From assembly GCA_030450535.1 (NCBI GenBank), contig JAKDIK010000118.1, forward strand, positions 1 through 7,678: DNA of 7,678 bases, written 5' to 3'. The stretch is from Propionibacteriaceae bacterium (GTDB taxonomy: Bacteria > Actinomycetota > Actinomycetes > Propionibacteriales > Propionibacteriaceae). The notes beneath the pieces were generated by a model. The model was not told the DNA's origin. It saw only the letters and a program-made list of their open reading frames with translations, and ran no database searches. Within the stretch, counting starts at the first letter, position 1; the number at the start of each line of letters is the position of its first letter. Below, in pieces: positions 1 to 5,948 of this stretch. The position numbers and the translations under genes were made by a program.

Positions 1-1030
1 GGGGGCGCGCCGGCGTGGCCTCGTCCGGAAAGGGCCGCACATCGATCCGGCCGGCGCCCGCGCCGCAGGCGCCGCGGTAGTCGGCCACGGCGTCGGCACC
101 CAGCGCCGGCACCCCCAGGCGCCGTGCCACCGCCGCGCAGGCCGCCACGTGCGCGGGTGGTCGGGCGTGGGCGCTGTCGAGGGTCACGACGCGCACCCGG
201 TCGCCGCCGAGGGCCGCGCCGGCGTCGAACAGGCGCACGAACTCGGCCGCGGCCCGCGGGTGGGCTCCCCGGAAGCGATAGATGGCGGTGTCCGGGTCGG
301 CGAGCGCCACGACCGGCAGCGCGTCGCCGGCCAGCGCACGGACCAGGGCGATCTGCGCGGCGTCCAGCTCGCACCACTCGTCGACGTACACCGCGCCGAG
401 GTCGGCGCGCACGGCGTCCAGCACGGCCGGCCGCTCCAGCAGCAGCCGGGCGCGGTGGACGAGCTCGGCATAGTCGAGGACACCCTCCGCGTCGAGGACG
501 TCGAGGTACTCGGCCATGAAGTCCCCCAGCGCCGTCCAGCCGGGCTCCCCGGCCGTGACGCCGGCGTCCGCCACGTCCCCGGGATCGAGACCGAGCTGGC
601 GCGCCCGGGCCAGCGCCGCCCGGACCTGCTGGGCGAACGCGCGGGTGCCCAGCGCGGCGTCCAATTCCTCGGGCCAGCCGGCGGGGCTGCCGCGCAAGAG
701 CTCGCGGATGCGGAACTCCTGCTCGGGTGCGGTCAGCAGGCCCCCCACGGCGTCCTCGGGATCGGCGAACCGGGCCATCAGGGTCAGGCAGAGGGCGTGG
801 ACGGTCATGACCTGCGGCGCGAGCGTGGTGCGACCGGCCGCCCGAACGATCCGGTCGCGCAGTTCGGACGCGGCCTGCCGCGTCAGCGCCAGGACCAGCG
901 CCGGCGCTTCACCGGCCCGAATACGCCCGGCCACCGCCTCGACGAGCAGCGTCGTCTTGCCCGTGCCGGCCGCCCCCAGCACGAGCACGGGACCTGTCGC
1001 TTCTGCCACCGGGTTGCTCACGGCGACCAT
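1..1030 (-). CDS. UvrD/Rep-family (SF1A) helicase, AdnA/AdnB-like, N-terminal part (cut by window edge)
   Basis: Reading leftward from ATG at 1030, 343 codons are open to the window edge. Walker A GAAGTGKT is at residues 19-26. A motif Ia-like stretch (LTRQAASELRDR) is at about 49-60 and TVHALC at 76-81. A segment typical of actinobacterial AdnA/AdnB motor domains follows (TAPEQEFRIRELL, then ALGTRAFAQQVR). Motif II is VDEWCELD (D217, E218) and motif III is ADPDTAIYRFRG (244-255). Most SF1A helicases have DEYQDTD and GDPDQSIYAFRG, so two usual glutamines are replaced. Family members are heterodimeric helicase-nucleases that unwind and resect double-strand breaks in the cytoplasm; any C-terminal PD-(D/E)XK nuclease lies outside the window. 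It is the first gene on its strand here, and DUF3107 and rhlE are close by, as around AdnA (Rv3202c), so AdnA is the likeliest identity, but I cannot exclude AdnB or another UvrD paralog. GGAGG lies 11 nt before the ATG; GTG at 1021 is an alternative start. Confidence 0.85.
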   Translation of the reverse strand, partial: MVAVSNPVAEATGPVLVLGAAGTGKTTLLVEAVAGRIRAGEAPALVLALTRQAASELRDRIVRAAGRTTLAPQVMTVHALCLTLMARFADPEDAVGGLLTAPEQEFRIRELLRGSPAGWPEELDAALGTRAFAQQVRAALARARQLGLDPGDVADAGVTAGEPGWTALGDFMAEYLDVLDAEGVLDYAELVHRARLLLERPAVLDAVRADLGAVYVDEWCELDAAQIALVRALAGDALPVVALADPDTAIYRFRGAHPRAAAEFVRLFDAGAALGGDRVRVVTLDSAHARPPAHVAACAAVARRLGVPALGADAVADYRGACGAGAGRIDVRPFPDEATPARP

Positions 1031-1077
1031 CTCAGCACAGCCCTCCGACAAAACGCGTTCGACCGGACGCGCGCGGC

Positions 1078-1083
1078 TAGGGT
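1078..1083 (+). promoter_or_regulatory. -10 box TAGGGT of the LigD-type polymerase gene
   Basis: TAGGGT fits the actinobacterial housekeeping -10 pattern TANNNT. It ends 6 nt before the ATG at 1090, so transcription would begin at or next to the start codon, giving a leaderless or nearly leaderless mRNA. GGTGAGG at 1081-1087 could instead act as a weak Shine-Dalgarno, which leaderless initiation would leave out. I see no good -35 box. The surrounding CGGCTAGGGTG recurs before the DUF3107 gene. Confidence 0.55.
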
Positions 1084-1089
1084 GAGGCC

Positions 1090-2001
1090 ATGGCCGACGT
1101 GATGACCGAGGTGGACGGCCGCACCCTGAAACTCTCCAATCTGGACAAAGTGCTCTACCCGTCGGGGTTCACCAAGGGCGAGGTGATCGCCTACTACCAC
1201 GCGATCGCCCCGGTGATGCTCCCCCACTTGGCCGGACGCCCCGTCACCCGGATCCGTTTCCCCAACGGCACGACGCAGGCATCGTTCTTCGAGAAGAACG
1301 TGCCCGCCGGGACGCCCGACTGGGTCACCGTGCACCACGTCGACGGTCATCGCGAGAACATCGACTATCCGCTCGTGGATGGCCTGCCCACCCTTCTCTG
1401 GCTGGCGAACCTTGCCGCGCTGGAGCTGCACACCCACCAGTGGCGGGTCGCGCCGGACAGCACGACGACCCGGCTGACCGAGGAGCTGCCGGTCGACCAG
1501 CTGGTCGTCGACCTCGACCCGGGCCCCGGCGTCGCGATGCCGCTCATCGCGACGGCGGCACTGCTGGTGGCCGGTGAGCTGGGCGCGGACGGGCTGGCGT
1601 CCGTGGTCAAGACCTCGGGCAGCAAGGGGCTGCAGATCTACGCGGCGTTGAAGCCCGTTGCGGCCGGCGCCGTCATCGCCTACGCCCGCGCGTTGGGGAC
1701 GCGGCTGGCGTCCGCCCACCCCGAACTGTTCCTCACCGAGATCGCCAAGGTCGCGCGGCCGGGCAAGATCCTCGTGGATGTCAACCAGAATCTCGCCGCC
1801 CGGACGACCGTGTGCGCCTACTCGCTGCGCGCCAAGGACTCCCCGACGGTGTCGACGCCGCTCACGTGGGACGAGGTCGAGGACGCCGCCGGTGGCGCGC
1901 CGCTGCGCTTCGAATCCGCGGACGTCCTCGCCCGCGTCACCGAACACGGCGACCTGTTCTCGACGCTGCTGGACGGCCCGCGCCAGACGTTGCCGGCCTG
2001 A
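1090..2001 (+). CDS. Stand-alone LigD-type polymerase domain (NHEJ primase-polymerase)
   Basis: A 303-residue protein of the archaeo-eukaryotic primase (PrimPol) superfamily, the polymerase domain of bacterial LigD. It begins with the family's usual opening (VDGRTLKLSNLDKVLYP), then RPVTRIRFPNG and ASFFEKNVP. His114 (in LELHTHQW), Asp141 and Asp143 (VVDLDPG), and Asp230 (ILVDVNQN) match in spacing the active-site His and three metal-binding Asp of M. tuberculosis LigD-Pol (His111, Asp137, Asp139, Asp227). TVCAYSLRAK and TVSTPLTWDEV follow, as in the family. There is no ligase or phosphoesterase domain, so it resembles the stand-alone PolD/Prim-PolC proteins of mycobacteria, which add nucleotides (often ribonucleotides) at breaks and gaps. 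ATG 1090 is chosen because of the adjacent -10 box; ATG 1102 (MTEVDG) is the alternative. It is divergent from the UvrD-like helicase, with 59 bp between the starts, and is followed by a terminator. No Ku gene is visible. Confidence 0.92.
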   Translation: MADVMTEVDGRTLKLSNLDKVLYPSGFTKGEVIAYYHAIAPVMLPHLAGRPVTRIRFPNGTTQASFFEKNVPAGTPDWVTVHHVDGHRENIDYPLVDGLPTLLWLANLAALELHTHQWRVAPDSTTTRLTEELPVDQLVVDLDPGPGVAMPLIATAALLVAGELGADGLASVVKTSGSKGLQIYAALKPVAAGAVIAYARALGTRLASAHPELFLTEIAKVARPGKILVDVNQNLAARTTVCAYSLRAKDSPTVSTPLTWDEVEDAAGGAPLRFESADVLARVTEHGDLFSTLLDGPRQTLPA

Positions 2002-2006
2002 CGCGG

Positions 2007-2039
2007 CCGGCCCCGTTCGCCCCCGGCGAAGCGGGCCGG
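2007..2039 (+). terminator. Long GC-rich hairpin terminator after the LigD-type polymerase gene
   Basis: The left arm 2007-2021 and right arm 2025-2039 pair as 7 bp + two mismatches (C.C, G.G) + 6 bp around a CCC loop. It starts 5 nt after the polymerase stop and ends 19 nt before the next -10 box. There is no T-run, as is common for actinobacterial terminators. Position and stem strength suggest it insulates the DUF3107 promoter. Confidence 0.6.
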
Positions 2040-2058
2040 AAGTGTCGGGGAGCCCGGC

Positions 2059-2064
2059 TAGGGT
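2059..2064 (+). promoter_or_regulatory. -10 box TAGGGT of the DUF3107 gene
   Basis: TAGGGT within CGGCTAGGGTG, the same 11-mer as before the polymerase gene. Transcription would begin near 2071, leaving an untranslated leader of about 18 nt that holds a strong Shine-Dalgarno, AAGGAGG at 2078-2084. Confidence 0.55.
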
Positions 2065-2088
2065 GGGCCGCGATTCGAAGGAGGGCCC

Positions 2089-2319
2089 ATGGAGGTCAAG
2101 GTCGGCATTCAGCACGTGCAGCGCGAGGTCGCGCTCGAAACGAAGTCCACGGCGACCGCCGTGGAGGAGGCGCTGGGCGAGGCGCTCAAGGACGGCGGCG
2201 TGTTCACGCTGACCGACGACAAGGGGCGCAAGGTGCTGATCCCGGCGGCCCAGATCGCCTACGTCGATCTCGGCACCGAGCACGCCCGGCCCGTCGGTTT
2301 CGGCGCGGTCAGCGCCTGA
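2089..2319 (+). CDS. DUF3107 family small protein
   Basis: A 76-residue protein matching DUF3107 across its length: MEVKVGIQHVQREVALET at the start, then a VEEALGEAL helix, DDKGRKVLIPAAQIAYVDLG in the middle and a short ARPVGFG tail. The family is actinobacterial, usually about 75 residues (M. tuberculosis TB9.4, Rv3208A, belongs to it), and has no established biochemical function. There is no signal peptide or membrane segment, so it is probably cytoplasmic. The start is fixed by AAGGAGG 4 nt upstream. It has its own promoter and is followed by the rhlE transcription unit, a neighbourhood shared with mycobacteria. I do not assign a function. Confidence 0.9.
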   Translation: MEVKVGIQHVQREVALETKSTATAVEEALGEALKDGGVFTLTDDKGRKVLIPAAQIAYVDLGTEHARPVGFGAVSA

Positions 2320-2323
2320 CGGC

Positions 2324-2329
2324 TAGGAT
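2324..2329 (+). promoter_or_regulatory. -10 box TAGGAT of the rhlE transcription unit
   Basis: TAGGAT within CGGCTAGGATG, nearly the same 11-mer as the two preceding promoters, placed 5 nt after the DUF3107 stop. Transcription would begin near 2336, giving a leader of about 106 nt before the CTG start of rhlE. No convincing -35 box is seen. Confidence 0.5.
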
Positions 2330-2335
2330 GGGCGA

Positions 2336-2441
2336 GGCGCGCACTCCCGCGCGCCCCCGTCGTCGCGCGTGCCCCCAGCGCGAGCATCGCGTCGATGGTG
2401 TTCGTCCCGGCGTGCGCGCCGGTGAATAGTAAGGCATCGAG
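2336..2441 (+). promoter_or_regulatory. Structured 5' leader of rhlE with two hairpins
   Basis: Two perfect hairpins can form in the predicted 5'UTR. The first pairs GGCGCGC (2336-2342) with GCGCGCC (2349-2355) around a 6-nt loop, right at the predicted transcription start. The second pairs TCGCGC (2363-2368) with GCGCGA (2378-2383) around a 9-nt loop. A locally AT-richer stretch (2422-2434) holding AAGG follows, just before the coding start. Leaders of DEAD-box RNA helicase genes are often involved in autoregulation or cold response; a role here is inference. The first hairpin might instead terminate DUF3107 transcripts. Confidence 0.4.
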
Positions 2442-2445
2442 CTGA
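2395..2445 (+). CDS. Possible 16-codon upstream ORF overlapping the rhlE start
   Basis: ATG at 2395 opens the peptide MVFVPACAPVNSKASS, ending at TGA 2443-2445. This stop overlaps the CTG start of rhlE (2442-2444) as CTGA, the same geometry as the ATGA/GTGA overlaps used for translational coupling. I see no clear Shine-Dalgarno before it, and the peptide matches nothing I recognise. It could couple translation of rhlE, or be chance; the overlap is the main reason to record it. Confidence 0.3.
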   Translation: MVFVPACAPVNSKASS

Positions 2446-4061
2446 CTGAGACGACCCTGCCCGAGGCAGACATCCAGACGACATTCGACGAGTTGGGCGT
2501 GCGCGCCGAGATCGTCGAATCGCTGGCCCTCAAGGGCATCATCCACCCGTTCCCGATCCAGGCGATGGCGATCCCGATCGCGTTGGCCGGCACCGACATG
2601 ATCGGCCAGGCGCGCACGGGCACCGGCAAGACGCTGGCGTTCGGCGTCAGCCTGCTGCAGCGCGTCGCGGTGCCGACCGACGAGGCGTACGCCGAGCTGG
2701 AGCACCCCGGCAAGCCGCAGGCGCTCGTGATGACGCCGACGCGCGAGCTGGCGCTCCAGATTGCCGGCGACCTCGCGGACGCCTCCGCGGTGCGCAGTGC
2801 CCGCATCCTCACCGTCTACGGCGGTGTCGGGTACGAGCCCCAGCTGGACGCCCTCGCGTCCGGGGTGGACGTCGTCGTGGGTACGCCCGGCCGTCTGCTC
2901 GACCTGGCGAATCGGCGCTCGCTCGACCTGTCCCACGTGCGCGTGCTCGTGCTGGACGAGGCCGACGAGATGCTGGATCTGGGCTTCCTGCCCGACGTGG
3001 AGCGCCTGATCGCGCGGACGCCGGCGTCCCGGCAGACGCTGCTGTTCTCGGCGACGATGCCGTCGGCGATCGCTGGGTTGGCCCGGATGCACATGAGCCA
3101 GCCCGTCAATATCCGGGCGGAGGCGCACGACGCGAAGGCGACCGTGCCCGACACCACGCAGTTCGTGTACCAGACCCACGATCTGGACAAGCCGGAGATC
3201 GTCAGCAAGATTCTCCAGGCGGACCACGCCGGCAAGGTGATGGTCTTCACGCGCACGAAGCGCGCGGCGCAGCGGCTGGCCGACGACCTGGAGGATCGCG
3301 GGTTCGCGGCCACGAGCATTCACGGCGACCTGTCGCAGGTGATGCGCGAGAAGGCGCTGGCGCGGTTCCGCGAGGATCGGGTGAAGGTGCTCGTGGCCAC
3401 CGACGTGGCCGCGCGCGGCATCGACGTGGCCGACATCACCCACGTCATCAACTACGAGTGCCCCGACGATGACAAGACGTACGTCCACCGCATCGGCCGT
3501 ACGGGCCGCGCGGGCGCCAAGGGTGTCGCGGTGACGCTGGTCGACTGGCAGGACGTGACGCGCTGGAAGGTCATCAACAAGACCTTGGAGCTGGACTTCC
3601 CGGAGCTCGTCGAGACGTACTCCACGAGCCCGAACCTGTTTGAGGACCTGCACATCCCCGAGGGCACGAAGGGACGCCTGCGCGATCCCCGGCCGCCCGA
3701 GCCGCGCGACGAGAAGCCCCGCGAGCGCAAGCGCGAGGAGCGCCCCAAGCGTGATCGCGGCCGGCGCCGGCTGCGCAACGGTCAGCCCGTCGAGGGCTCG
3801 GACGCCAGCGCCACGGGTGCAGCATCCGGCGAGGGGCAGCGGTCCTCCGGAGACCGATCGGCGGAATCGGCCGCGGAGCGGTCGCCGCAGGGTGCGTCCC
3901 GGGAGGGCGTGTCGTCGGAGGGCCAGTCCTCCGGCGGTCAGCGTCGCCGTCGCCGGCGCGGTGGCCGGGGCCGCGGGTCGGGCGAGGCGTCCGGCGCGTC
4001 GTCCGATGCAGATCCGTCGTCGGTCTCCCCCGCGGTGCCTGCGGCCAGCAAGCCGGAGTAA
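2442..4061 (+). CDS. rhlE: DEAD-box ATP-dependent RNA helicase, RhlE-type, probable CTG start
   Basis: Numbered from CTG 2442 (539 residues), all DEAD-box motifs are present: the Q motif (F15 then PFPIQ), motif I ARTGTGKT (57-64), PTREL (99-103), TPGR, DEAD (172-175), SAT (203-205), the motif V region DVAARGID, and HRIGRTGR (349-356). These enzymes unwind short RNA duplexes using ATP and act in ribosome assembly or RNA turnover. From about residue 405 a disordered tail of some 130 residues follows, first rich in Arg/Lys/Glu, then Ser/Gly, with RRRRRRGGRGRG near the end, a typical RNA-binding tail. Start choice: the frame is closed by TAA at 2430-2432 and has no ATG or GTG before the Q motif. 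TTG 2493 would remove the conserved Q-motif Phe (2484-2486), so translation must begin upstream. CTG 2442 gives LTETTLPEAD, with AAGG 7 nt before it; CTG 2457 is a weaker option. RhlE and DeaD/CsdA-type labels overlap in this family. Confidence 0.92.
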   Translation: MTETTLPEADIQTTFDELGVRAEIVESLALKGIIHPFPIQAMAIPIALAGTDMIGQARTGTGKTLAFGVSLLQRVAVPTDEAYAELEHPGKPQALVMTPTRELALQIAGDLADASAVRSARILTVYGGVGYEPQLDALASGVDVVVGTPGRLLDLANRRSLDLSHVRVLVLDEADEMLDLGFLPDVERLIARTPASRQTLLFSATMPSAIAGLARMHMSQPVNIRAEAHDAKATVPDTTQFVYQTHDLDKPEIVSKILQADHAGKVMVFTRTKRAAQRLADDLEDRGFAATSIHGDLSQVMREKALARFREDRVKVLVATDVAARGIDVADITHVINYECPDDDKTYVHRIGRTGRAGAKGVAVTLVDWQDVTRWKVINKTLELDFPELVETYSTSPNLFEDLHIPEGTKGRLRDPRPPEPRDEKPRERKREERPKRDRGRRRLRNGQPVEGSDASATGAASGEGQRSSGDRSAESAAERSPQGASREGVSSEGQSSGGQRRRRRRGGRGRGSGEASGASSDADPSSVSPAVPAASKPE

Positions 4062-4093
4062 CCAGGATCAGCCCTGCTGGTGGCCAACCGCTC

Positions 4094-4110
4094 CGCCGGT
4101 GAACACGGCG
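4094..4110. terminator. Weak bidirectional hairpin between rhlE and the VOC gene
   Basis: CGCCG (4094-4098) pairs with CGGCG (4106-4110) around a 7-nt loop in the 55-bp gap between two convergent genes. The stem is short and no T-run follows on either strand, so this is a positional guess. Confidence 0.25.
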
Positions 4111-4116
4111 CTTCCC

Positions 4117-4497
4117 TCAATGCGCGGTGAACAGGCAGAACGGGTGGCCGTCCGGATCGAGCATCACCCGGACGTCCGCCTGCGGCTGGTGCGGGTGGAC
4201 TTCAGCGCCGCACTCCACCGCCCACGCCTGTGCCTCGACGAGGTCGTCCACCCACACGTCCACGTGGGACTGCACCTGCTGCTCGCCGGCAACCGACGGC
4301 CACACCGGCGCCACGAACAACTCGTCCAGCTCGAAGTTGAGCGTCATCCGCAGCCGACCTTCGGCCGGTCGCAGCTGTGCCCAGCCGGGTTCGGACGCCG
4401 CCACCTCGACCCCCAGCAGCCGCGCGTAGAACGCCGCCAGCACCGGCGGACGCGGGGTGGAGATCGACACCGACGTGGCCTCCAGCCGCGGCCTCAC
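4117..4497 (-). CDS. VOC superfamily (glyoxalase/bleomycin-resistance fold) protein
   Basis: A 126-residue protein with the layout of glyoxalase-like VOC proteins: an opening beta strand (ATSVSIST), a helix with AAFYARLLG, then in the second half HVDVWVDDLVEAQAWAVECGAEVH, and the closing strand pair RVMLDPDGHPFCLF. The length fits one module pair. VOC proteins are often metal-dependent and include lyases, dioxygenases and drug-binding proteins; the sequence does not tell which. The GTG start at 4497 overlaps the stop of the upstream DinB gene by 4 nt (GTGA), so translation is probably coupled, and no separate Shine-Dalgarno is needed. It is the last gene of the trpS operon and converges on rhlE. 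The DPDGHPF ending is common in uncharacterised actinobacterial paralogs, so the substrate is unknown. Confidence 0.85.
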   Translation of the reverse strand: MRPRLEATSVSISTPRPPVLAAFYARLLGVEVAASEPGWAQLRPAEGRLRMTLNFELDELFVAPVWPSVAGEQQVQSHVDVWVDDLVEAQAWAVECGAEVHPHQPQADVRVMLDPDGHPFCLFTAH

Positions 4498-5024
4498 TCG
4501 CCCACCAACTGATCGATCGACTCGCGGAGCAGGTCCGCGTGGCCACAGTGGCGCGCGTACTCCTCGATCATGTGGGTGAGGATCCAGCGGATGCTGACGC
4601 GTCCCGCCAGTGCCCCCAGGTCTCCGCCCTGCTCAGAGAGTGTGTCGCCGAGCACAGCCCGAGAACGGGCAACCGCCGTCGCCCACCCCTCCCGGAGGGC
4701 ATCCCCCGACTCGCTCGCCGCGCTGTGCCAGTCCCAGTCGGGATCCGCATCCCAGTCGACCTCATCCCACGGTGGCACCACCGTCTCGCGCATCACCTCG
4801 CTGAACCAGTAGTCCTCGACGTACGACAGGTGCTTCAGCAGGCCCCCCAGCGTCATGGTGGACGGCGCCAGGGCGCGGCCGAGCTCTTCGTCGCTGACCC
4901 CGCGCGTCTTCCAGTCGAGGGTCGCGCGCAGAAAGTCCAGGAACCCGGTGAGCGTCGCCAGCTCATCGGCCTGCTCGGGGGGCGCGGGTCGCCCGGATTC
5001 GTCCAGTTCAGCCATGCTGCTCAT
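4494..5024 (-). CDS. DinB/DUF664 family protein
   Basis: A 176-residue predicted four-helix-bundle protein with the DUF664 hallmarks: TLGGLLKHLSYVEDYWF (about 58-74, His65), the acidic Trp-rich loop VDWDADPDWDWH (89-100), and THMIEEYARHCGHADLLRE (150-168; His151, His159, His162). In the DinB superfamily, which includes mycothiol- and bacillithiol-dependent enzymes, three His usually bind a metal; His65, His159 and one of the others are candidates. Its reaction is unknown; thiol transfer or detoxification is only a family-level possibility. The start is ATG 5024 (MSSMAELDE), with ATG 5015 as an alternative; neither has a strong Shine-Dalgarno. It lies 45 nt after the two-TM protein gene and overlaps the VOC gene by 4 nt, so it probably belongs to the trpS operon. 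The Trp richness is normal for DUF664. Confidence 0.87.
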   Translation of the reverse strand: MSSMAELDESGRPAPPEQADELATLTGFLDFLRATLDWKTRGVSDEELGRALAPSTMTLGGLLKHLSYVEDYWFSEVMRETVVPPWDEVDWDADPDWDWHSAASESGDALREGWATAVARSRAVLGDTLSEQGGDLGALAGRVSIRWILTHMIEEYARHCGHADLLRESIDQLVGE

Positions 5025-5069
5025 TGCAGCACATGCGCCGATCGCCAGGCCGAATCGCTGTGCGCGGGC

Positions 5070-5948
5070 TCAGAACCGGTCGGGTTCCTCGGCGTTGAAC
5101 ACGAGCCGGCGCCGATCGGGCACCTCGACGATGAGACGGTCGAAACCCCCGTCCTCGCCCGCCACGATGCTCGCCTCGTGCGGTCCGAAGAGCAGCCCCA
5201 CCTGCGTCGCCGGATCGACCGAGCGCCGCTTGGTCTGGCGCAGCCAGCGGCGTCCGTGCGCCACCAGGCCCAGATCGAGCCCGTCGCGGACGTACAGCGC
5301 GACCTCCTCGCCCGCCTCGGTGACGCCGTAGTCGAGGAGCACGGCGTCCACGAGCCCCGGGAAGCCGAACGCCACCCGCTCGCGACGCACGGGCTCCCTG
5401 CCGCAGGAGGCCTGCACGACGGACGCCGCCCGGTCGGCCTCGGCCTCAACCCCCTGCCACCATGACTCCGGCACGACCACCTCGGTGAATCCCGGCAGGG
5501 CGCCGGCGCGATCGCGCAGGGTGGCGACCACACGGTCGGTCTCCTCCTCGGTGAATCCTGCGAAGGCCTCCTGGGCGACCACCTCCGGCTCGTCATGGCG
5601 TACGGCCACCACGGCGGCGTCCCGCCCCTCGATCCGTCCGGTGCCGATCGCCAGCACTTCCGACCAGGAGCGGCGCCGCCCCAGCATTCGATAACCCGCC
5701 TGGTCGACCCGCAGGATGCCGGAGGCCACCGCCTCGGCCGCCAGCACGACGGCCATCACCAGCAGCGACCCCAGGATCGCCGCCAGCACCACCGTGGGCA
5801 CGCTCGGGGCGCGCACCGCGTCCCACACCGCGGCGCCCGCGGCCGCCGCGAACAGCACGACCGCGCCGACACTCCACGCGAGGCGCGGCCGCAGCCGCGA
5901 GCTGACGAGCCACGTGGGCGCGGACGTCGACGCCGACGTTGCTGCCAT
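5070..5948 (-). CDS. Two-TM membrane protein of unknown function, coupled to trpS
   Basis: A 292-residue protein I do not recognise as a named family. The N-terminus has two hydrophobic segments, about residues 24-42 and 51-75, joined by a short loop (DAVRAPSVP). The rest, some 215 residues, is soluble, acidic and rich in beta-type sequence. Residues 77-105 (GILRVDQAGYRMLGRRRSWSEVLAIGTGRIEG) recall the opening of bacterial PH-like membrane-anchored domains; this is a resemblance, not an identification. The C-terminal part includes VLLDYGVTEAGEEVALYVRDGLDLGLVAHGRRWLRQTKRR and LVFNAEEPDRF. With two TM helices the soluble part probably faces the cytoplasm. The ATG at 5948 overlaps the trpS stop as TGATG, implying reinitiation by ribosomes finishing trpS. 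A longer reading from 6191 lies inside trpS and was not used. Regulation should follow trpS. Confidence 0.8.
   Translation of the reverse strand: MAATSASTSAPTWLVSSRLRPRLAWSVGAVVLFAAAAGAAVWDAVRAPSVPTVVLAAILGSLLVMAVVLAAEAVASGILRVDQAGYRMLGRRRSWSEVLAIGTGRIEGRDAAVVAVRHDEPEVVAQEAFAGFTEEETDRVVATLRDRAGALPGFTEVVVPESWWQGVEAEADRAASVVQASCGREPVRRERVAFGFPGLVDAVLLDYGVTEAGEEVALYVRDGLDLGLVAHGRRWLRQTKRRSVDPATQVGLLFGPHEASIVAGEDGGFDRLIVEVPDRRRLVFNAEEPDRF

Noticed and set aside
149..1102. Plus-strand ORF (317 codons) opposite the UvrD-like gene
   Set aside because: The minus frame has Walker A and helicase motifs in order; the plus frame has none.
1018..2283. Long minus-strand ORF (421 codons) opposite the LigD-type polymerase and DUF3107 genes
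   Set aside because: It is antisense to two clearly conserved proteins, is Arg/His/Gly-rich with no recognisable motif, and results from the scarcity of stop codons in GC-rich DNA.
2259..3653. Minus-strand ORF (464 codons) opposite rhlE
   Set aside because: Antisense to all DEAD-box motifs; no protein-like features.
3660..4061. Separate gene or foreign insertion in the low-complexity end of rhlE
   Set aside because: The frame is continuous with the helicase, and Arg/Gly/Ser-rich tails are common in actinobacterial DEAD-box proteins.
4724..4775. Trp-rich stretch (WDEVDWDADPDWDW) in the DinB protein as a second Trp-sensing element
   Set aside because: This acidic Trp-rich loop is a normal feature of the DUF664 family, so it needs no regulatory explanation.
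4377..5465. Plus-strand ORF (362 codons) opposite the DinB and two-TM genes
   Set aside because: The minus frames encode a recognisable DUF664 protein and a protein with real TM segments; the plus frame shows nothing.
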